DNA of 64,000 nucleotides from Gnetum montanum (Eukaryota > Streptophyta > Gnetopsida > Gnetales > Gnetaceae): contig MNCI01014441.1 of assembly GCA_015680685.1 (NCBI GenBank), positions 325,834-389,833 of the forward strand. Reading direction: 5' to 3'. The notes beneath the pieces are model-generated. The model saw only the letters and a program-made list of their open reading frames with translations, ran no database searches and was not told where the DNA came from. Position 1 is the stretch's first letter. The number at the start of each line of letters is the position of its first letter. Shown here one piece after another: positions 60,301 to 64,000 of the stretch. Position numbers and translations under genes: made by a program.

Positions 60301-62036
60301 AAAGGGCCCCAGTCAAGAGAAAATGAGATCTTGCCACTAAGGAAGGGGCTCCCATTTATAAGGAAAATGCTCCTTCTGATGAGGAGGACATTTCTACCGA
60401 TGAGGAGGACTCCCCTATTGATGAGGAAGACACTAGCACCACAAAGAGAAGGGACCCAGTGAATAAAGAAAAGGCCCTTGTCAGCCAAGAAGGGACCTCT
60501 ACTAATGATCTCTTTGCCAAACATAATCCATTGTCAGAGGAGCAGATGAACATGGAGGGTACTACCATGGTGTTAAGCTACTAAGAAGCAGGAAAACTAC
60601 AACTAGATGCTAGTGAGTTTGACCATCTATTCGACAGCATGTCGATGGGTGACTTGCCCCCCCCCCCTGCCCCCTCCCCTCCCCCCCTCGCTATCACCCC
60701 TGAGGGTTTGCTAGTTAGGAGCCCTTACACTGTCATTTGTATCATTCATCAGCTTTATTGCAGCCCTCTTGGTTATACCTGACGTGTTTTTGTTACATAG
60801 CAAACACCACGGTTCACACTGCAAGCCCTTCTTCAATCCGCCTATGACCATGGGCCAAGACCCCTGATAAGCTTACATTCATGTAGGGGGTGGTCGACAA
60901 CATGATCGACTGTCTCAAGAAGATTGATCCAAAAGTGGGTAAGTGAAGTAGCTACACTAGGCTTCTTTAAGTCACTATGCTAAACCATTTAAGTTGCTAA
61001 ACTTTGCTATGCTATCTTGACTAATGCATTTTTATGTGTGGTTGACAGCTTCTCACCTTCAGTGGGACCCGAAGCAAGCGATCAAGGTTGGTGTTGTGCC
61101 TGCATTCCCACCGAAAGTGATCAAGGTGCCTCGTCGCATATACAATGAGGCTAGCGAATGCGCATTGCACTCGGCCTACTCCCTCTAATAGTGTAGGTGT
61201 GTGAATGAAGACTTGTGGAAATGGGTCCAGAAGCTAGAGAAGGAGAAGACCAATCTAACCCCCAAGGTGCCAGAAATGAATTTCTATTGGCCCATGATAC
61301 CAACGATGGTAGTTGGTGCACAGCCGTCATTGATTATGCCAGATATTGGATGTTCATGCGGTGCAACAATGAGGCCACACGCGAAATAATTAAGCAGTGG
61401 ATGCATATGGACTTGTTGGCACGGAAGAACCAAGATTGGAAGGATTATAGCACGAGAGTTTACGAGTGGGGGCAGTCCCAGAAAAATAATAAGCATATGC
61501 ATAAACTGGAATGAGCCACCTACTGTAAACAATACCAGGATGCTTCAGTAAAGTTGTATACTCATGAAGCATTCCTGGATATCATTGGTGCTTCTGAGGC
61601 TTACAACAAGTTCATGCAACAAGTGGTGGTTAGTGAATCTCCTAAGCAAGAAGTGAACCTTCCCACAGGTGAGACCGCCATTACCTTCTTTTCTCCAAGA
61701 CCACCAAGATGAACGACTGTTGAAAAGGAGAAAGTTGTAGAAAACACTGACTTGGGGGATAGGTACAAGGCAGATATTACAGAGGAGGAGGTCTAGCAAT
61801 GCCTCAGGATTGGTTTGAATCACATTCCCCCTAAGACAGATGCGGGGCTATCTTGGGTTAGTCACTTTCTTGTGATGCAACTATTTATTTCATAGCCTTT
61901 ACTGTGACTCTAGCTAACTACTTCATTTTTTATGATGCAGATTCCAGATCAAGAAGTAGGACCCTATGAGGGTGAGAATAATGATGCAGAGGAAGGTGAT
62001 GTAGGGGAAGATGATGCAAAAGAAGATGATGTATAA
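57388..62036 (+). pseudogene. Antisense gene of element C, eight exons with promoter
   Basis: Exon model: 1, 57388-57506 (MAPKRERKHLALAK, then GTAAGT); 2, 58102-58549 (LILIVLEIVGVLCYL, LLPGANRGILNFL, then GTGAGT); 3, 58634-58907 (LALAQMALREF, CKEFGWLDGEW; donor GT now AT); 4, about 59017-60065 (DLFSVPTNGLLVG, MEEGVHYN, then GTAAAT); 5, 60211-about 60700, acidic, with a long C run at 60657-60688; 6, 60887-60938 (DNMIDCLKKID, then GTAAGT); 7, 61049-61856 (DYARYWMFM, NQDWKDYSTRVYEWGQ); 8, 61941-62036 (acidic end DDAKEDDV, stop). Exon 1 and 2 join in phase 2 as in B. The product would be a large acidic protein with a coiled-coil-like segment, probably nuclear (inference). Stops and frame breaks, for example in exons 2, 4 and 7, show decay. 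Unknown family; any resemblance to plant mobile-domain or putative plant transposon proteins is weak. Confidence 0.8.
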
Positions 62037-62183
62037 TAGCAAGGGATTATGTTTTGTATTTTTGTAAAGATATTGCAAATATTATTTAATAGAAATTTTG
62101 AATGAAAAAAAAAGAATGAATTATGAAAAGATTTGTTTTGTTTTGCGTATTTTCTATGCGATTGATTTTTATCATTTTTTTCT

Positions 62184-62390
62184 TAGTTTTAGGCCATTTC
62201 GGGCTGTGATCAGGCAATAAGAAAGAGGAAAATTTATTTTTTTATCTTTTCAGATAGCCAATTTTAGGCCTTGGCGGGCCATCGCTAGTTTTAGGCCATT
62301 TCAGGCTATGTGTAGTTTTAGGCCATTTCAAGCCGCAACGTGATGTAAATGAAGATTTTTGCTAGTTTTAGGCCTTAGCAGGCCGTAACA
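62184..62390 (-). repeat. Hairpin array 1 of element C (after protease)
   Basis: About five units on the minus strand: GGCC or GCC, loop CGCCAA, TGCTAA or CTGAAAT-like, GGCC, TAAAACTA. Same place and stem type (GGCC) as array 1 of A and part of B. Confidence 0.83.
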
Positions 62391-62550
62391 TGATGTGAAT
62401 GGAAAGTATGTGAATGGTTTAAAGGAATTAGTTTAGCACCTAGTGTAGGTGAATGGATGTGAGGCAAACAAGTGATAAAATGTACAACATATGTTAATTA
62501 GGCAGAACGCAGTGGAGTTGCTACGCTATATGTAACTGCTTTCTAACCCA

Positions 62551-63215
62551 TCATGGATTTAGTGAGGCATAGGGCCGAGAAGCTTTACCGCAGCATTCGT
62601 CTACATCGTTGTCTTCCACTTGGAAAGGCAACTCAGCCCACGCATTCTCATTTTCTGAGCCAGCGGGTTGAGCCAGCTCCTTCGTTGAATAGTTAGTGTC
62701 GAGGGAGACAGGCATCTTGTTCTCAAAGGTTACGACCTCTAAACCCTGTTCCATGTCTACATTGTTTATTGCTTGCGTTACCACCTTGTCACCATGGATC
62801 ACCACCTCCCTGTCTGCATAGGGTAGATGGATTTCCTGATGTATGGGTGAAGAGACGGCCCTATGTTGGGCTAACCAAGACCTCCCCAGGATCAAGTTAA
62901 ACCCAGGCATCTCTTCCACCATGATAAACATTGCATCTATGGGGAACTGGTCCCTTGCCACAAAGTTGATGTGGATAGTGCCTTTTACCACAACTTGTGC
63001 CCTGTTGAATGACTTCAAGCATGATGTTGTCATGGATTTGATCTAGTCTACCAAACCCAGTTTATCCATAATAGGAAATGGGATGACGTTTCTAGCAGCC
63101 CCGTCATCAATGTGTACCCTTCAAATCTTATGTTGATTGACCCAAATTGTGATGAATAGGGGTGTTGTAGTCACCTGACCCTTCTTAGGATCTTCCCTAA
63201 TGGAATCGTCACAAA
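62551..63215 (-). pseudogene. Aspartic protease of element C
   Basis: Minus strand: VTTTPLFITIWVNQHKI, a stop, RVHIDDGAARNVIPFPI with DDG near 63100, a second stop in LVDxIKS near 63040, then MPGFNLILGRSWLAQ and a tail ending ASLNP and stop at 62551. The frame is otherwise open. It sits directly after gag in the element and is followed by array 1, not RT. The shared terminal stop with element A suggests that gag-protease is a complete translation unit in this subfamily. Confidence 0.82.
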
Positions 63216-64000
63216 ATGCTAGTTGGCATGGCTACGATTCTGCAGGCGTAGAAAGAAGCATAATCGAGTGGATTCCTTTTTTTCTACTAGCATGTTCTTG
63301 TCAACTGGTATTGCCATTAACATGCGAACCAGAGCCTCACGATGTGCAATTGAAGTCATTATTAGGTCGTACAGTCTCAACATTGTGTTTTTTTATTTTA
63401 GAGCCTGCTTAACTTGAGTAAGAGCGCTTAATAGCTCTCGTCCACCTTCCTGTTGCTTGTTGTTCTTCTCCTCTTCCATTCATCCCAGGAGACGAATTTC
63501 CCAAGGAGGAATAGCTTCAGGTTTGGGTTCAAACCCTTTCGAGTGAGGTGGCAATGACCAGGTGCATGTAGTAGTGTTAGCCTTTGGTGACAAGGACGTA
63601 GATGCAAAGGAAGAGGGAGTAGACTTGGAAGGACCTGGGACGGTACCTTCCGTTGTTGCCTCACTTGTCAAACGCTCTTCTTGTTTCCTATGATGAGAAG
63701 GTTGTGGTGTCATCTTATGGGGGGCAAGGACGATTAAATAACTTGGCCTCCTAATGATGAACGGTGTTGTCGGTGTTAGTGCACATGGTGTTGTAGCTTT
63801 GTTTAAAGAGGATGCAGGGGCAGATTTCCAAGGAGGGACCCTTAGGACAAACGGTTGCTGTGAAAGTTTTTTAGCTGCTAGTGGTGTAGGCGCGCTTTGC
63901 TGAGGCACATGAACCACAAACAGCTGCTGAGGCAGTTTAGGATTATTGTCAACATTGATAGTGTTGATAATGTAACTAACATTGTTGGTGTTAAGCAGGT
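63216..64000 (-). pseudogene. C-terminal part of gag of element C (runs off the window)
   Basis: Minus strand: NTNNVSYIINTINVDNN from 63995, matching element A near 8640, then repeats LFVVHVP, PFVLRVP and PFIIRRP of the kind found seven times in element B. The proline-rich tail breaks frame near 63480-63660. The capsid domain lies right of 64000. The short PFVVxVP repeat is thus conserved in all three elements although copy number differs. Confidence 0.78.

Larger units (their letters stand above)
49851..64000 (-). mobile_element. Element C: Tat/Ogre-like LTR retrotransposon with antisense gene, minus strand, right end outside window
   Basis: Read on the minus strand the window holds the C-terminal part of gag, protease, hairpin array 1, antisense gene, array 2, RT, RNase H, archaeal-type RNase H, integrase, array 3, 3' untranslated region, polypurine tract and the complete 3' LTR (49851-51371). 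The LTR starts TGAAACACCAT and ends CTACA. GGAAT at 49846-49850 should be the target duplication. The order equals that of element B, and the AGCGTA-type words are those of element A. Confidence 0.92.

Noticed and set aside
60657-60688. Long C run as a special signal in antisense exon 5
   Set aside because: A homopolymer stretch in a proline-rich part of a decayed exon; slippage or sequencing error explains it.
63200-63417. Two overlapping plus-strand ORFs of 64-70 codons
   Set aside because: Shadows of the gag/protease junction of element C on the other strand.

Overview
The window looks like intergenic DNA of a seed plant with a large, repeat-rich genome. I found no host protein-coding gene. 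Almost all of it is decayed Ty3/gypsy LTR retrotransposons, several nested or back to back. Most in-frame stops look like C-to-T decay (CAA/CAG to TAA/TAG, TGG to TAG), as expected of methylated, silenced plant repeats. I cannot name the species.

Layout. (1) 1-1809: tail of an Athila-like pol (element F). (2) 3276-17627: element A, + strand, 14.4 kb, 2.36 kb LTRs, perfect target duplication GTGAT; it has gag, protease and an antisense gene but no reverse transcriptase or integrase. (3) 18386-36478: element B, + strand, 18.1 kb including a 624-base N gap, perfect target duplication CCTAG; it has gag, protease, an antisense gene, RNase H, a second (archaeal-type) RNase H and integrase. (4) 37321-44220: element D, - strand, 6.9 kb, Athila-like gag-protease with no RT or integrase. 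(5) 44221-48900: AT-rich DNA without recognisable genes, with one tRNA-derived SINE-like stretch. (6) 48981-49850: LTR and primer site of element E, + strand, cut by element C. (7) 49851 to beyond 64000: element C, - strand, with 3' LTR, integrase, two RNases H, RT, antisense gene, protease and the end of gag.

A, B and C are relatives of the Tat/Ogre branch: dual RNase H in B and C, TGGCRCTAGAAGGAGGG primer site in A and B, and a long interval between protease and RT, where Ogre elements are known to carry an intron. The new-looking part is what fills that interval. All three carry, on the opposite strand, an intron-containing gene. Splice sites agree at several exon junctions, the first two introns share phase where they can be compared, and C and B keep a TATA box and first exon. 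In B and C this gene lies between two arrays of small hairpin units with variable, compensating stems, a six-base loop and a TTAAAC tail; a third array follows integrase. A short palindromic word with core AGCGTA/TACGCT is scattered through the LTRs, the 5' leaders seen in A and B, and the first intron of the antisense gene.

Working model (inference). The sense strand makes a gag-protease-[intron]-RT-RNase H-integrase product. The antisense gene makes a separate large acidic protein of unknown function. The hairpin arrays mark the borders between these units. The dispersed AGCGTA word is a candidate binding site for an element-encoded or host factor. A looks like a derivative of this family that lost pol together with the promoter and first exon of the antisense gene. 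Several single-N joints with exact flanking duplications are assembly artefacts and should be collapsed before any frame analysis.
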